NCBI GenBank assembly: GCA_034521495.1
Contig: JAXHMK010000010.1
Span: 496,001 to 560,000, forward strand
DNA from: Balneolaceae bacterium
GTDB taxonomy: Bacteria > Bacteroidota > Rhodothermia > Balneolales > Balneolaceae
Direction: 5' to 3'
Length of the DNA stretch: 64,000 bases
Shown here: in pieces, positions 26,353 through 36,227 of the stretch
How positions within the stretch are numbered: position 1 is the first letter of the stretch
How the letters are laid out: every line of letters starts with the position of its first letter
The notes under the pieces: generated by a model
What the model saw: only the letters and a program-made list of their open reading frames with translations
Database searches by the model: none
Told to the model about the DNA's origin: nothing
Made by a program: the position numbers and the translations under genes

Positions 26353-26810
26353 TCTGTTTCCTCCTCTAAAATTCCTTCTTCATTTAACCTGTAGCTTTCT
26401 CCGTCCGACAGATCAATCAGTTCTATGTAGTCGGTACGTTGATTAAAGGCGGGTTCTTGTAAGGGATTCTCTGTAAACTCAATTGTATGTTCAAGTTCCA
26501 ATACACCCTGGCCCGGAGCAAATACGTAGACATTTTGAAAGTCATTTGCTGTCACAAAATAGTAACCGGCGGTATTTCGGATTAAACGGATCTCGTTTAC
26601 AGATTCCCTCCCTTCAGTCTCAAGAATAGGGGAAACTGAAAACTTAATGGCATAGCGCTGATCATGTACAACATTCTCGCCGTTAGGTGTAAGAACGCTC
26701 TCCAGCGGCTGTGAATAATCAACGTTTTGAATGACCAACGAAGAACCGCAAGAAACTGTGCCGATCATAAGTGTACACAGTAAAATTGCATGTAGTGTTG
26801 ATTTAATCAT
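26349..26810 (-). CDS. Small lipoprotein of unknown function
   Basis: A 153-residue lipoprotein; signal peptide with lipobox GTVSC at about residue 21. The mature part is beta-rich and acidic (RYAIKFSVSPILETEGRESV, NTAGYYFVTANDFQNVYVFA) with no known motif. It overlaps the coiled-coil gene by 4 bases (ATGA) and begins that two-gene unit. Confidence 0.72.
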   Translation of the reverse strand: MIKSTLHAILLCTLMIGTVSCGSSLVIQNVDYSQPLESVLTPNGENVVHDQRYAIKFSVSPILETEGRESVNEIRLIRNTAGYYFVTANDFQNVYVFAPGQGVLELEHTIEFTENPLQEPAFNQRTDYIELIDLSDGESYRLNEEGILEEETE

Positions 26811-26868
26811 GGTATTTGTTGGATTAAGGTTTCAAATGCTTAGATGTTTAAAATATATTTTTGTTCCA

Positions 26869-27420
26869 TCATACAGATAGGAGTGAAAAACAGGGTGCGT
26901 CATTCTCAAGTTTTGTATGTCCTTCAAGTGCGTCAATTTCCATAACGAACGAGTATCCTATAATCTCTCCACCCAATTTTTTTATCAAATCAGTAGCGGC
27001 TTTAGCACTTCCGCCGGTGGCTATTAAATCATCGTGAATTAATACTTTAGCACCGGGTTTAATGGCATCACTGTGAATCTCCAGGGAATCGGTGCCGTAC
27101 TCCAATTCATAATTAATCTCTTCTGTATCTGCGGGAAGTTTCCCCGGTTTCCTGATGGGAATAAAACCGGCATGCAGATCTTGTGCTAAATTCGTACCAA
27201 ACAAAAAACCGCGGGATTCAAGTCCGGCTACATGATCAATTTTTAGCCCCCTAAATGGCTTAGCAAGAAGCATTGATGTAAGTTCAAGAAGATAGGTATC
27301 ATTCAGAAGTGGCGTAATATCTTTAAAGATGATTCCCGGTTTTGGAAAATCCTTAACTGAGCGAATATTATCCAACAATAATGATTTTATAGACTGTTCA
27401 ACATCCGTAAATTCTGCCAT
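26869..27420 (-). CDS. apt: Adenine phosphoribosyltransferase
   Basis: Makes AMP from adenine and PRPP in the cytoplasm (purine salvage). It has 183 residues. Seen: FPKPGIIFKDITPLL at the N-terminus, VAGLESRGFLFG, RKPGKLP for the substrate loop, and the PRPP-binding VLIHDDLIATGGSAKAATDL. Length and motifs are complete. Divergent from tadA, sharing a 57-base gap. Confidence 0.95.
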   Translation of the reverse strand: MAEFTDVEQSIKSLLLDNIRSVKDFPKPGIIFKDITPLLNDTYLLELTSMLLAKPFRGLKIDHVAGLESRGFLFGTNLAQDLHAGFIPIRKPGKLPADTEEINYELEYGTDSLEIHSDAIKPGAKVLIHDDLIATGGSAKAATDLIKKLGGEIIGYSFVMEIDALEGHTKLENDAPCFSLLSV

Positions 27421-27477
27421 CGAATATATTTGGTTATCAAGCTTGATTAATAATTAACTTAACACTTTTCTGGTCGA

Positions 27478-27939
27478 ATGTTTAACGGAAAAAATATCCA
27501 TCAAAATTATATGATGCAGGCTTTTAAACAAGCCGAAATTGCATTTGAGAAAAAAGAAGTACCCGTTGGAGCCGTTGTGGTACATGAAAACAGGATTATT
27601 GGGAGAGGTTATAACCAGGTAGAAATGCTGCAAGATTCGTCAGCCCATGCAGAAATGATTGCGGTATCGGCTGCCTGTTCCACTCTTCAAAACAAGTATC
27701 TTGAAGATTGCACATTGTATGTAACCCTTGAACCCTGCCCGATGTGTGCGGGTGCACTCGTGTGGAGTAAAATAAAACGGATTGTTTTTGGTACTATTGA
27801 TGAAACTGCCGGCTCTTGTGGTTCTGTGTTTAACATCTCATCAAATAAAAAACTAAACCACAGCATTGAGGTGATCCAGGGAGTCATGGAAGCTGATTGT
27901 AAATATCTGTTGCAAGAGTTTTTTAAGTCAAAGAGATAG
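27478..27939 (+). CDS. tadA: tRNA-specific adenosine deaminase
   Basis: Deaminates A34 to inosine in the tRNA-Arg anticodon. The 153-residue protein has the zinc and catalytic motifs SAHAEMIAV (His and the proton-shuttling Glu) and TLEPCPMCAGALVWSKI (two Cys). Length fits. Cytosine or guanine deaminases share these motifs, but the N-terminal MMQAFKQAEIAFEKKEVPVG is typical of TadA. Confidence 0.92.
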   Translation: MFNGKNIHQNYMMQAFKQAEIAFEKKEVPVGAVVVHENRIIGRGYNQVEMLQDSSAHAEMIAVSAACSTLQNKYLEDCTLYVTLEPCPMCAGALVWSKIKRIVFGTIDETAGSCGSVFNISSNKKLNHSIEVIQGVMEADCKYLLQEFFKSKR

Positions 27940-27988
27940 ACCGTGTTTCTATTTTGACATGATGTCACTGAAATAACCAATACTCACA

Positions 27989-28085
27989 GACTTCCGAAGT
28001 CTTTCGGAAGAATTTGAAAGCTCCGGCTATTGAATCGAATGGTTAACTTTAGCAAAGATTACAAGAGATTTCGGAAGTCTCTTGT
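27989..28085. repeat. Two related hairpins between tadA and the hydrolase-DedA gene
   Basis: A GACTTC/GAAGTC palindrome nested in CTTCCGAA-GTCT-TTCGGAAG (27991-28010), and a second stem ACAAGAGA/TCTCTTGT (28061-28068 with 28078-28085) whose loop repeats TTTCGGAAG. Both lie between convergent genes; there is no T-run, so they may act as mRNA 3'-end stabilisers or be a dispersed repeat. Confidence 0.5.
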
Positions 28086-28095
28086 CAATTCAAAA

Positions 28096-29682
28096 TCACT
28101 TCTCCCCAAAATACCTCTCTCTAAACCGGCTAAACTTAACCATTACTTTCCGCCTTCCTGTTGGGGTTGATACAAGTGTAACTCCTTTCACAACGATGTA
28201 AACCATTCCTAAAATTATTGGTATAAGCCAAAGAGCGTAATCCTGATAAGATGTGAGGTAGGAGATCATCGGCTGGCCAACAAGGGCTGATACCCACACC
28301 AGTAACGGTGCCCAAATAATCATCGCCAGGATAAAATAGAAGAGAAAAAAACTGAATTTAACGCTTATCATCCCTGAAACCAGGTAAACCGGCAATCGAG
28401 TACCGGGCAGGAAACGAGTAGCAAAAATAATCTCAACACCTCTCATACGATACATCTGTTCGGCTTTTACAATATCCTCTTGTTTGATGAACCATCGGAA
28501 TGGAATCCATTTTAAAATAGGATTGCCAATATATCTTCCAAGAGCGTAGAGTATTACATCAGGAATCAAAACGCCAAGACATGCTGCCAGAACAGCGAAC
28601 CAAAAATCTATAATACCACTGGCTACCAGTAGTCCCCCGGCAATGCATGCCAGATCTTCGCTGAAAATGGCAATCATAATAATCAAAAACATAATAATGA
28701 CCAGCGTCCATCCCCCGATCGTTTCAAAGTTTTCAGTATCAAATGGGGCCCTGGAATCCTCTACCCTGCTTTTTTCAGCATTCTGACGGGTTTTTGCAAA
28801 ATTTTGATCGACTCTTGAAATAAATTCTGTAATACTCGAATCCAGTAACGACGGATTTTCCTTTGTTGTGAGGTGATCTCCATCAATTACAAACAGTGAG
28901 CTATGCGGCACCAGCCTGTAGATCTCCTCCGCAATGGCCAATGAGACATACCGATCATCTACGGGCTGAATGATATGGACAGGCATTTCAATATTACTCA
29001 GCTGTTCACGAACGGGTCGCTGATCAAGAGCTGTAAGGGTTTTTGCAAAATCAAAATTAACAGGTTGCTCATAATACCAGCCCATATGCGGAATCAAATA
29101 TTTGAAGACCGTAACTGCCGGGTAAAGCATGGAATAAAGAGAACGGTTTGTCAGATGGTTTCCAAGAAATTGCAGCTCCTGCGGTCCATAAGAAGAGATC
29201 AATGTCAAGCTTTGGAATCGATTAGTTGTTTCTTCAGATGCAAGATTGATCCCAATCAGACCTCCATAACCATGCCCAACCAAGTGGACATTTTGTACAT
29301 TCAGGGAATCTAATAAAACATTAACGTAATCTGAGCGGCTTTCAACTGAATAGGGAATAGATCGATCAGAAGTTGTTGATGTAGGAAACTCAGGAATAAT
29401 CACATTGACTGAATCCTGTAGCTCCCGGGCCAGTGGTATGAGGAATTCCGCCCCCCCAAACAGATCCGGAAGAAGTACCAATGTCTGCTCCTTACTCTTT
29501 CTGTCCAGTGAATAATATGAATGACTAATCTGCTTACCTGATACTTCTATATTCTTCTCTTTCTGGTACAGGTTGGGTTTATCTGACGTGGGAAAGAAAT
29601 ATTGTACACACCATGAGAGAAGCAGCGCCCCCACATAAAGAATTGCAATAATTTTCAGTGACTTGGTAAGATTGTGCGCCAA
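28096..29682 (-). CDS. Alpha/beta hydrolase-DedA fusion membrane protein
   Basis: A 528-residue fusion. An N-terminal membrane helix (about 10-30) leads to an alpha/beta-hydrolase domain (about 60-300: TLVLLPDLFGGAEF, NVHLVGHGYGGLIGINLA, a DDRYVS acid loop, DGDHLTTKENP with His). The C-terminal 200 residues are a DedA/SNARE-associated domain (IFSEDLACIAGGLLVASGII, GRYIGNPILK, FATRFLPGTRLPVYLVSGMI). The hydrolase nucleophile position reads GHGYGG where family enzymes have GxSxG, so the Ser is missing. DedA proteins move or sense phospholipids; the acyltransferase gene next door fits a lipid role. Confidence 0.85.
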   Translation of the reverse strand: MAHNLTKSLKIIAILYVGALLLSWCVQYFFPTSDKPNLYQKEKNIEVSGKQISHSYYSLDRKSKEQTLVLLPDLFGGAEFLIPLARELQDSVNVIIPEFPTSTTSDRSIPYSVESRSDYVNVLLDSLNVQNVHLVGHGYGGLIGINLASEETTNRFQSLTLISSYGPQELQFLGNHLTNRSLYSMLYPAVTVFKYLIPHMGWYYEQPVNFDFAKTLTALDQRPVREQLSNIEMPVHIIQPVDDRYVSLAIAEEIYRLVPHSSLFVIDGDHLTTKENPSLLDSSITEFISRVDQNFAKTRQNAEKSRVEDSRAPFDTENFETIGGWTLVIIMFLIIMIAIFSEDLACIAGGLLVASGIIDFWFAVLAACLGVLIPDVILYALGRYIGNPILKWIPFRWFIKQEDIVKAEQMYRMRGVEIIFATRFLPGTRLPVYLVSGMISVKFSFFLFYFILAMIIWAPLLVWVSALVGQPMISYLTSYQDYALWLIPIILGMVYIVVKGVTLVSTPTGRRKVMVKFSRFRERYFGEK

Positions 29683-29707
29683 TGGATGATAATATTATTT
29701 TAGATAA

Positions 29708-30481
29708 TTAATCTAACATATTGATGTTCATCGGAATAAACATTTTTTCAGCTTCTTTTTGAAGATCTCCTGCCAATTCTTTTCTGTCGTCATTTTTTAG
29801 ACTTTTCCTTCCAAAAGTTACGGTAGCCGTAATGGATCTGTTAGAAGCCAACCCGATGAAGTGTTTCATCAAACTCACATCCTGCCACCATGAAACCGTA
29901 TCGCGTGCAGGTGGATCATTTTTACCTGTTTCATAGCGGATAACAGCATAATGAACATCAAAAGCTGCTTCCACAGGATGCTGAAGCAGAGAAGGCCTGA
30001 ATGGCTTAATCTCATCACCGGGTGACGTTCGGCCCTCCGGAAAAAGAACTACTCCCTGATGTTCATTAATTTTATCTGCTATCATCGAATTCACTCTGTG
30101 AACATCTCTTTTCCGTGATCTGTCAATAAAGATAATTCCGAGTGTTCTGGCCATAAATCCTAAAACCGGCCAATATTTAATTTCTGATTTGGCCACAAAC
30201 GTTGTTTTCAATGCATAGTAGTATACAGGAATATCAATATAACTTAAATGGTTGCTCACCAGGAAAAAAGGTGGTTCGGGCGGAGTTCCTTCAATTTCTA
30301 TCTTCGCACCAAGACATTTCATTGAGTGTAATCCCCAAAATTTTAAACACCGATTTCGCCATGGCTCATATTTTTTACCGAATAGCTTGGCAACAATCAA
30401 ACCAACTGCAAAAAAGATGTAGTTTCCAACAGTGAATACGATGAATATGAAAATCTTAATAACTGCTATACTTTTCCTCAT
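29708..30481 (-). CDS. 1-acyl-sn-glycerol-3-phosphate acyltransferase (PlsC family)
   Basis: A 257-residue membrane-bound acyltransferase. Seen: one or two N-terminal helices, the HX4D motif in SNHLSYIDIPVYYY, RSRKRDVHR, and the FPEGRTSPG substrate motif. It should transfer an acyl chain to lysophosphatidic acid or a related lysolipid. It lies 25 bases upstream of the hydrolase-DedA gene on the same strand, so the two are probably one unit. Confidence 0.88.
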   Translation of the reverse strand: MRKSIAVIKIFIFIVFTVGNYIFFAVGLIVAKLFGKKYEPWRNRCLKFWGLHSMKCLGAKIEIEGTPPEPPFFLVSNHLSYIDIPVYYYALKTTFVAKSEIKYWPVLGFMARTLGIIFIDRSRKRDVHRVNSMIADKINEHQGVVLFPEGRTSPGDEIKPFRPSLLQHPVEAAFDVHYAVIRYETGKNDPPARDTVSWWQDVSLMKHFIGLASNRSITATVTFGRKSLKNDDRKELAGDLQKEAEKMFIPMNINMLD

Positions 30482-30668
30482 GGCACATTTTTTTTAGTCC
30501 AATTGTCAAGATATAAAAGAAATTGAATTACTTCTTTACCATTTGATTTCGTGTTGTGTGGAGGTTGATCAGTGCTTTTTGTACATATTCAATCTCTCCG
30601 AATCATTTTCGTATATTTTTTCGTTATCAATTATGATATAGTCAATCTTGAGGCAATTCTTAAACCGA

Positions 30669-31478
30669 ATGCTTTACACAAAAACATATTTAAACTCTCC
30701 CGATAAAGATTGGGTAGTATTTATTCATGGAGCCGGTGGTTCATCTGCCATCTGGTTCCGACAGGTAAAAGCCTATCGTGAGGAGTTTAATGTTCTCCTG
30801 GTAGATCTTCGCGGCCATGGAAAATCTAAAGAGATGAGCTCAATACAGGCTCACTATAAAGAGAAGTACACCTTCAAAACAGTCAGTAAGGATGTTATTA
30901 AAACCCTGAACACCAATAATATTGAAAAAGCCCATTTTGTAGGTGTTTCTCTCGGAACCATTATTATTCGAACCATTGCAGAAATGGAACCCGACCGGGT
31001 GATATCATCCGTAATGTGCGGAGCCATAACGCGGCTGAATATCCGCTCCAGGATCCTTGTCTGGCTGGGACACACGTTTAAAAAAATTGTGCCATTTATG
31101 TGGTTATACCAGCTATTTGCGTGGATTATTATGCCCAAAAAGAACCACGAAGAGTCCAGGAGTCTATTTGTACAGGAAGCAAAAAACCTGGCAAGAAAAG
31201 AGTTTCTCAAGTGGTTTCGGCTTACCTATGATATAAATCCACTACTGCGATATTTTAAGGAGCGAGAGATGGACACTCCGACTTTGTATGTGATGGGCGA
31301 AGAAGATCATATGTTTTTGCCCCCTGTTAAAAAGATGATTCAAGATTTTGACCACTCCTACCTTGTGGTTGTGAAGGGAAGCGGCCATGTTGTGAATGTT
31401 GAACGCCCGGAAGAGTTTAATGAAGTCTCTATGGAGTTCCTGATGAACCACAAAAGATATCTTCAGCAAACGGCTTGA
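30669..31478 (+). CDS. Alpha/beta hydrolase
   Basis: A 269-residue alpha/beta hydrolase. I start it at the ATG at 30669 (MLYTKTYLNSPDKDWVVFIH); a TTG 21 bases upstream is less likely. Oxyanion segment FIHGAGGSSAIW, nucleophile elbow GVSLGT, acid Asp in MGEEDHMF and His in GSGHVVNVERPEEF form a complete triad. The cap region is helical and basic. The substrate is unknown. Unlike the fusion protein at 28096 it keeps the catalytic Ser. Confidence 0.86.
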   Translation: MLYTKTYLNSPDKDWVVFIHGAGGSSAIWFRQVKAYREEFNVLLVDLRGHGKSKEMSSIQAHYKEKYTFKTVSKDVIKTLNTNNIEKAHFVGVSLGTIIIRTIAEMEPDRVISSVMCGAITRLNIRSRILVWLGHTFKKIVPFMWLYQLFAWIIMPKKNHEESRSLFVQEAKNLARKEFLKWFRLTYDINPLLRYFKEREMDTPTLYVMGEEDHMFLPPVKKMIQDFDHSYLVVVKGSGHVVNVERPEEFNEVSMEFLMNHKRYLQQTA

Positions 31479-31562
31479 TAATCCTATCACAAAAATTTTG
31501 ATGTCTACCAATAAGGTTTTATTACTATCGAATACCCGTCTTCGATTTTACAAATTCGGCAG

Positions 31563-31682
31563 ATGAACTGGATTCAGCAGCCGATGCACTCTTCGCCTGC
31601 CGATTGGGTTTTTCGGCTGGTGAATATTTTGACTGCCTTAAACAAATTCCAATTATACAATCCTGAATTTTGTTCTAAATAA
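31563..31682 (+). CDS. Possible 39-residue small protein
   Basis: A short ORF reading MNWIQQPMHSSPADWVFRLV and ending in PEFCSK, in the 276-base gap between the hydrolase and rpiB genes. The composition is protein-like (an amphipathic helix with Trp and Phe) but there is no clear ribosome site. It may be a real small protein or a decayed gene fragment. Confidence 0.25.
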   Translation: MNWIQQPMHSSPADWVFRLVNILTALNKFQLYNPEFCSK

Positions 31683-31754
31683 AGCATAAAGTGGCTTTCC
31701 CGTCACTGTTTTTTTCAGGATATTTAATGACTCCTTAAATAAAACCAAAGTATT

Positions 31755-32195
31755 ATGATTGTGCCGATTGCCAGTGATCATGCCGGGTTTAAAGCCAAAG
31801 AGATCACAAAGAAACTGCTCAAAGAGATGGGACATATGCCTGTCGATTTTGGAACACATTCTGAGGATTCTGTGGATTATCCTGATTTTGCCATCCAGGT
31901 GGCGGAAAAAATTAACTCCGGCGAACACGAAATCGGTATTCTAATCTGCGGCAGCGGACAGGGAATGTGCATGACAGCTAACAAATACCCAAAAGTTCGG
32001 GGAGCTTTGGTTTATTCCCCCGAAGTTGCTAAAATCACGCGGACTCATAATGATGCCAATATCCTCTGCTTACCGGGCAGGCAATTAAACGCCGATCAGA
32101 TTAAAGAAATTCTTGAAAGCTGGTTTTCTTCTGATTTTGACGGCGGCCGACATGAACGCAGGATTAATAAAATTCAATCACTAACCGATCAATAA
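31755..32195 (+). CDS. rpiB: Ribose 5-phosphate isomerase B
   Basis: Interconverts ribose 5-phosphate and ribulose 5-phosphate. It has 146 residues. Seen: [18 protein letters not shown], the catalytic Cys in [16 protein letters not shown], and the phosphate-binding [16 protein letters not shown]. It lies 7 bases before glyA, linking pentose phosphate and one-carbon metabolism in one transcript. Confidence 0.94.
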   Translation: MIVPIASDHAGFKAKEITKKLLKEMGHMPVDFGTHSEDSVDYPDFAIQVAEKINSGEHEIGILICGSGQGMCMTANKYPKVRGALVYSPEVAKITRTHNDANILCLPGRQLNADQIKEILESWFSSDFDGGRHERRINKIQSLTDQ

Positions 32196-32202
32196 TTATT
32201 AT

Positions 32203-33501
32203 ATGAGCGTATTGAAAAGTCAGGACCCTGAACTGTACAAATACATAGAACAGGAAACAGAAAGAGAGAACAATAATTTTGAGCTGATCGCCTCAGAAAA
32301 TTTTGTATCCAGGGCAACTATTGCTGCAATGGGAACCGTTCTGACGAACAAGTATGCAGAGGGATATCCGGGCAAAAGATATTATGGCGGTTGCGAACAT
32401 GTTGATAAAATTGAAGACCTTGCCCGGGACAGAGCTAAAAAACTATTTGATGCCGATTGGGTAAATGTTCAACCCCATTCGGGTGCATCAGCCAATGCCG
32501 CAGTCTATTTAGCATTTATGAACCCCGGAGACACCTTGCTCGGACTGGATCTATCACACGGCGGACACCTGACTCACGGATCTCCCGTAAATTTTTCGGG
32601 GATCACGTATCACCCCGAATTTTATGGAGTTGAGGAAGACACCGGTCGTATTGATCTCGATAAAGTCCGCGACAAAGCCAAAAAAGTTCAGCCAAAAATG
32701 ATCTCCATCGGTGCCAGTGCCTACCCCCGGGACTTTGATTACCAGGCATTTCGTGACATTGCCGATGAAGTAGGCGCTTTCTTATGGATGGATATGGCAC
32801 ACACTGCGGGACTGATTGCTACAGGACTTCTGAACGATCCTCTCCCCCACACCGATGTCATTACCACAACAACGCATAAAACTTTGCGTGGTCCGCGTGG
32901 CGGAATGATTCTTCTCGGGAACGACGGAGAAAACAAACTGGGCGTTAAAGCCAGAAAATCCGGTCGTGTAAAGAACACGAGTGAGGTATTAGACTCAGCA
33001 GTTTTCCCCGGTTCACAAGGCGGCCCTTTAATGCATGTGATTGCCGCGAAAGCTGTTGCCTTTGGAGAAGCGCTCAAGCCGGAGTTCTCAACCTATCAAA
33101 AACAGGTTCAAAAAAATGCCAAACATATGGCAGATGAGTTCAAAAATCGCGGGTACAATTTAGTAAGCGACGGAACAGATAATCACCTGATTTTGGTTGA
33201 TTTGAGAAATAAAGATTTGACGGGTAAAATTGCTGAAGAATCGTTAGACCAAGCCGGAATTACCGTAAATAAAAATATGGTTCCTTTTGATACAGAAAGC
33301 CCCTTCGTTACATCCGGAATTCGTTTGGGAACCCCCGCACTCACAACAAGAGGTTTCAAAGAAGATCAATTTACAGAAGTGGTTCGTTTGATTGATACTG
33401 TACTTCAAAATCCAAATGATGAATCGACGTTAAACTCGGTTAAAGGTCAAGTACAGGAAATCTGTGCAGAATTTCCACTTTATGATTTCGTTGAGGCCTA
33501 A
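32203..33501 (+). CDS. glyA: Serine hydroxymethyltransferase
   Basis: Interconverts serine and glycine, feeding methylene-tetrahydrofolate. It has 432 residues with PLP lysine in [40 protein letters not shown] at the N-terminus, [20 protein letters not shown], and [21 protein letters not shown] normal full-length enzyme, downstream of rpiB. Confidence 0.96.
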   Translation: MSVLKSQDPELYKYIEQETERENNNFELIASENFVSRATIAAMGTVLTNKYAEGYPGKRYYGGCEHVDKIEDLARDRAKKLFDADWVNVQPHSGASANAAVYLAFMNPGDTLLGLDLSHGGHLTHGSPVNFSGITYHPEFYGVEEDTGRIDLDKVRDKAKKVQPKMISIGASAYPRDFDYQAFRDIADEVGAFLWMDMAHTAGLIATGLLNDPLPHTDVITTTTHKTLRGPRGGMILLGNDGENKLGVKARKSGRVKNTSEVLDSAVFPGSQGGPLMHVIAAKAVAFGEALKPEFSTYQKQVQKNAKHMADEFKNRGYNLVSDGTDNHLILVDLRNKDLTGKIAEESLDQAGITVNKNMVPFDTESPFVTSGIRLGTPALTTRGFKEDQFTEVVRLIDTVLQNPNDESTLNSVKGQVQEICAEFPLYDFVEA

Positions 33502-33635
33502 GTTACATTTCAGAAAATTTGTTAGCGGTTTATTGCTACTTATTTGATAACTTTCAACGCTTAAAGACACTCTTTTAAGTCTACGATGATAAAAGTAATA
33601 TGTCAGTTTATTGGTTTAGAGCAGGGTTAGGATAA

Positions 33636-34496
33636 ATGAGCGATTCTACAGATAGTTCCAAAAGAAGTATAATGGGTTCCATCCTTCCAAAAGCCAAACC
33701 CCCACAAAAAGATCCGACAGCAGCTATGTCTTTTTTAGACCACCTTGAAGAGTTACGTTGGAGAATTCTAAAGGGTTTAGCCGGGGTATTTGGCGGCGTT
33801 ATTATAGCTTTCATTTTTTCGGATTTCTTTATCAACGAATTTATTCTTGGGCCGGCTAAAGAAACCTTCTTCATGTACCAAATAATGCCGATTGATGCGG
33901 TTCCCCTTGAATTGATTTCAAGACGGCTGCCCGGCCAGTTTTTTACATATTGGGGTACGTTAATCATTATAGGTGGTATTATTGGTGCGCCCTTTTTTAT
34001 CTATCAAATGTGGGCGTTTATTGAGCCTGCACTTGAATCCGGTGAAAAAATTAAAACCTTCCTGAATTCATTATTCATCACATTCTTTTTCTTTCTTGGC
34101 GTATCATTTGGATACCTGATATTGGTTCCCTTTGCCGTTCAGTTTTTTACACAATTTGTGATTGCAGATTTTATTAACAACGAATTTGATATTAATGAAT
34201 ACTTTACATCCGTAGCAGTTTGGACTCTGGCCTGTGGTGTTATTTTCCAGGTTCCGGTTATTAGTTGGTTCCTCTCAAAAATTGGACTTGTTACACCTGA
34301 AGGGATGAAAAAATTCCGCCGTCATGCTATTGTTGGTGCCCTGGCTCTTTCTGCTTTTTTAACACCACCAGACCCGGTATCCCAGGTAATGATTGCAATC
34401 CCTCTTATTTTATTATACCAACTTTCTATACTGCTTAGCAGAATTGCTACCAAAAAACGCAAGAAAGAGATGGAAGCTGCGTTTTCTAATCAGTAA
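33636..34496 (+). CDS. tatC: Sec-independent (Tat) translocase subunit TatC
   Basis: The 286-residue TatC subunit, which receives twin-arginine signal peptides. Six membrane helices. Conserved features: MSFLDHLEELRWRILKGLAG at the start of the core, a Glu-bearing IEPALESGEK loop, and SAFLTPPDPVSQVMIAIPLI in the last part. An N-terminal tail of about 30 residues precedes the core. No tatA gene was seen in the window. Confidence 0.94.
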   Translation: MSDSTDSSKRSIMGSILPKAKPPQKDPTAAMSFLDHLEELRWRILKGLAGVFGGVIIAFIFSDFFINEFILGPAKETFFMYQIMPIDAVPLELISRRLPGQFFTYWGTLIIIGGIIGAPFFIYQMWAFIEPALESGEKIKTFLNSLFITFFFFLGVSFGYLILVPFAVQFFTQFVIADFINNEFDINEYFTSVAVWTLACGVIFQVPVISWFLSKIGLVTPEGMKKFRRHAIVGALALSAFLTPPDPVSQVMIAIPLILLYQLSILLSRIATKKRKKEMEAAFSNQ

Positions 34497-34615
34497 ATAA
34501 AAGTTTATACCATTTTAAAACACAATATTTCTGTTTAAACAGTCGTCAAATACCGCTATTTTATTGGCTTAATCAGGAATTGAATTCAAATGCTAACAAG
34601 TTTCTCATTTTTTTA

Positions 34616-35164
34616 ATGATACAATCCAGACTATCAATTTTAGCACTCTTATCACTTCTGTTTGCACTGTTTATTTCCTGCGATACAGAAGATCCATTTT
34701 CAATTCCCCCGCCGGATTTTTCAACAGTACCTGAACCCTATGATACTGCAAACGTTGAATCCGTTGAACTGCGGGAAGGAGTAAAAGTCTATATCCTTGA
34801 CGAAGGATATGGTGAGTTCAGTGTATCACCAAGAGATCAGGTGTCCGTTTTTATCAGTTTACGTACCGATGAGGGCAAGGTAATTTACAGTTCATTTTCA
34901 AGTGATCGAACGAACCCTGTTACGGTTACGATGAGCGTTGCCGGAGAAACCCAGCTGATTCAAAATTATAGACTTGAAATGGCCTATACACCTGGATTTA
35001 AAATAGGACTGCTTGGAATGAAAGAGGGAGAACGTCGAACAATTGTGGTGCCTCCGGAACAAGGATATCAAGGTCTTCGGGAAGGCCATCCTAATTATCA
35101 GTACAGGAATAATACTCTTATTTATGATGTAAGAGTTTCCGCTATCGGTCCGACTAAACGTTAA
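34616..35164 (+). CDS. FKBP-type peptidyl-prolyl isomerase lipoprotein
   Basis: A 182-residue lipoprotein, started at the ATG at 34616 so that MIQSRLSILALLSLLFALFI leads into a lipobox Cys; a TTG 36 bases upstream is less likely. The C-terminal part is FKBP-like: VSVFISLRTDEGKVIYSSFS, GLLGMKEGERRTIVVPPEQG and the YDVRVSAI end. Periplasmic folding helper. The end overlaps the end of alr by 11 bases, convergently. Confidence 0.82.
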   Translation: MIQSRLSILALLSLLFALFISCDTEDPFSIPPPDFSTVPEPYDTANVESVELREGVKVYILDEGYGEFSVSPRDQVSVFISLRTDEGKVIYSSFSSDRTNPVTVTMSVAGETQLIQNYRLEMAYTPGFKIGLLGMKEGERRTIVVPPEQGYQGLREGHPNYQYRNNTLIYDVRVSAIGPTKR

Positions 35165-36227
35165 TAAATTCTCTTTGTACTCTTTCCTGAATATTGGTCA
35201 TAATTTCATGGACATTCGTATTTCCTTTATCAGCCCAGTCATGAGCTGTCCATGAATTTTTTCCCATCAGAATAGCTTCCTGGTCTGTTGTAATCTGATC
35301 CTGGCCCAAATAAACCATAATATAATCCATCGTTACGTTTCCTACTTGTGGGTACATATTATCGCCTATTCGTACCCGTAGTTTATTGCTGAGAGAACGA
35401 GGTACTCCGTCCCCATAACCAACAGGCAGTGTAGCAAGAAACCCATCTTCAGGGCATCTCCATGTCGAGGAGTAACTGACCACCTCTCCTTTTTTTATGG
35501 AACGAACCTGTGCGATAGTTGATCGCCATGTCAGCGCAGGAATCAACCAGTCGTGACGCGTAACCCCTGGATTATAGCCAAGCATCCCAAGCCCGGTTCG
35601 AATCATATCAAAGTGATCGAGTTCCCGGTAATTTGCAACAGCACCGGTATTACTCATATGTACCAACGGAACCTCTTTGAAATGCTCTAATATTTTTTTG
35701 AACCGATCATGTTGAGTTTTTACAAATTCAGAGCCGGGGTCATCGGATGTAGCATAGTGAGAATAAATCCCTGTACAAGTTAACCGCTGATTTGCCACGG
35801 CTAACTGTCGTACTTCTTCGGCTTGATTGGGTTTAAAGCCAAGGCGCCCCATTCCTGTATCAAAATTAATGTGATAGAAAGTTCCATCCATCAAAATGGA
35901 AAAGTGAGTTTGATGACTGATGGTTGCCGTTAAGTTATGTGTCTGATAAGCCGCCGCATTATTATAGGTAGGAACCCCAAGAATTAGAATCGGTTTTTTG
36001 ATTCCTCCCATTCGAAGTTCAATTCCCTCATCAACATTAGCAACTGCCAGGTAATCCACCCTATTCTCGATATATGATGAAACCTTCACTGCATTATGAC
36101 TGTAGGCATCACACTTTACAACTGCCAGTATTTTTTTGCCACCGGATCGTTCTTTAATAGATGATAGATTTTTTGTGATGGTTGAGAGGTCAATCTCAGC
36201 GGTAGAATTGGGAAAGTGAATTTTCAA
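35154..36227 (-). CDS. alr: Alanine racemase
   Basis: Makes D-alanine for peptidoglycan. It has 357 residues. PLP lysine in ILAVVKCDAYSHN, FDMIRTGLGMLGY, Tyr in VVSYSSTWR, the GYGDGVPRSLSNK motif and GNVTMDYIMV. The length is a little short of the usual range. Its ATG overlaps the preceding oxidoreductase gene by 4 bases. Confidence 0.92.
   Translation of the reverse strand: MKIHFPNSTAEIDLSTITKNLSSIKERSGGKKILAVVKCDAYSHNAVKVSSYIENRVDYLAVANVDEGIELRMGGIKKPILILGVPTYNNAAAYQTHNLTATISHQTHFSILMDGTFYHINFDTGMGRLGFKPNQAEEVRQLAVANQRLTCTGIYSHYATSDDPGSEFVKTQHDRFKKILEHFKEVPLVHMSNTGAVANYRELDHFDMIRTGLGMLGYNPGVTRHDWLIPALTWRSTIAQVRSIKKGEVVSYSSTWRCPEDGFLATLPVGYGDGVPRSLSNKLRVRIGDNMYPQVGNVTMDYIMVYLGQDQITTDQEAILMGKNSWTAHDWADKGNTNVHEIMTNIQERVQREFINV

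Noticed and set aside
27989-28085. Terminators between tadA and the hydrolase-DedA gene
   Set aside because: The hairpins have no T-run on either strand, so they are listed as repeats instead.
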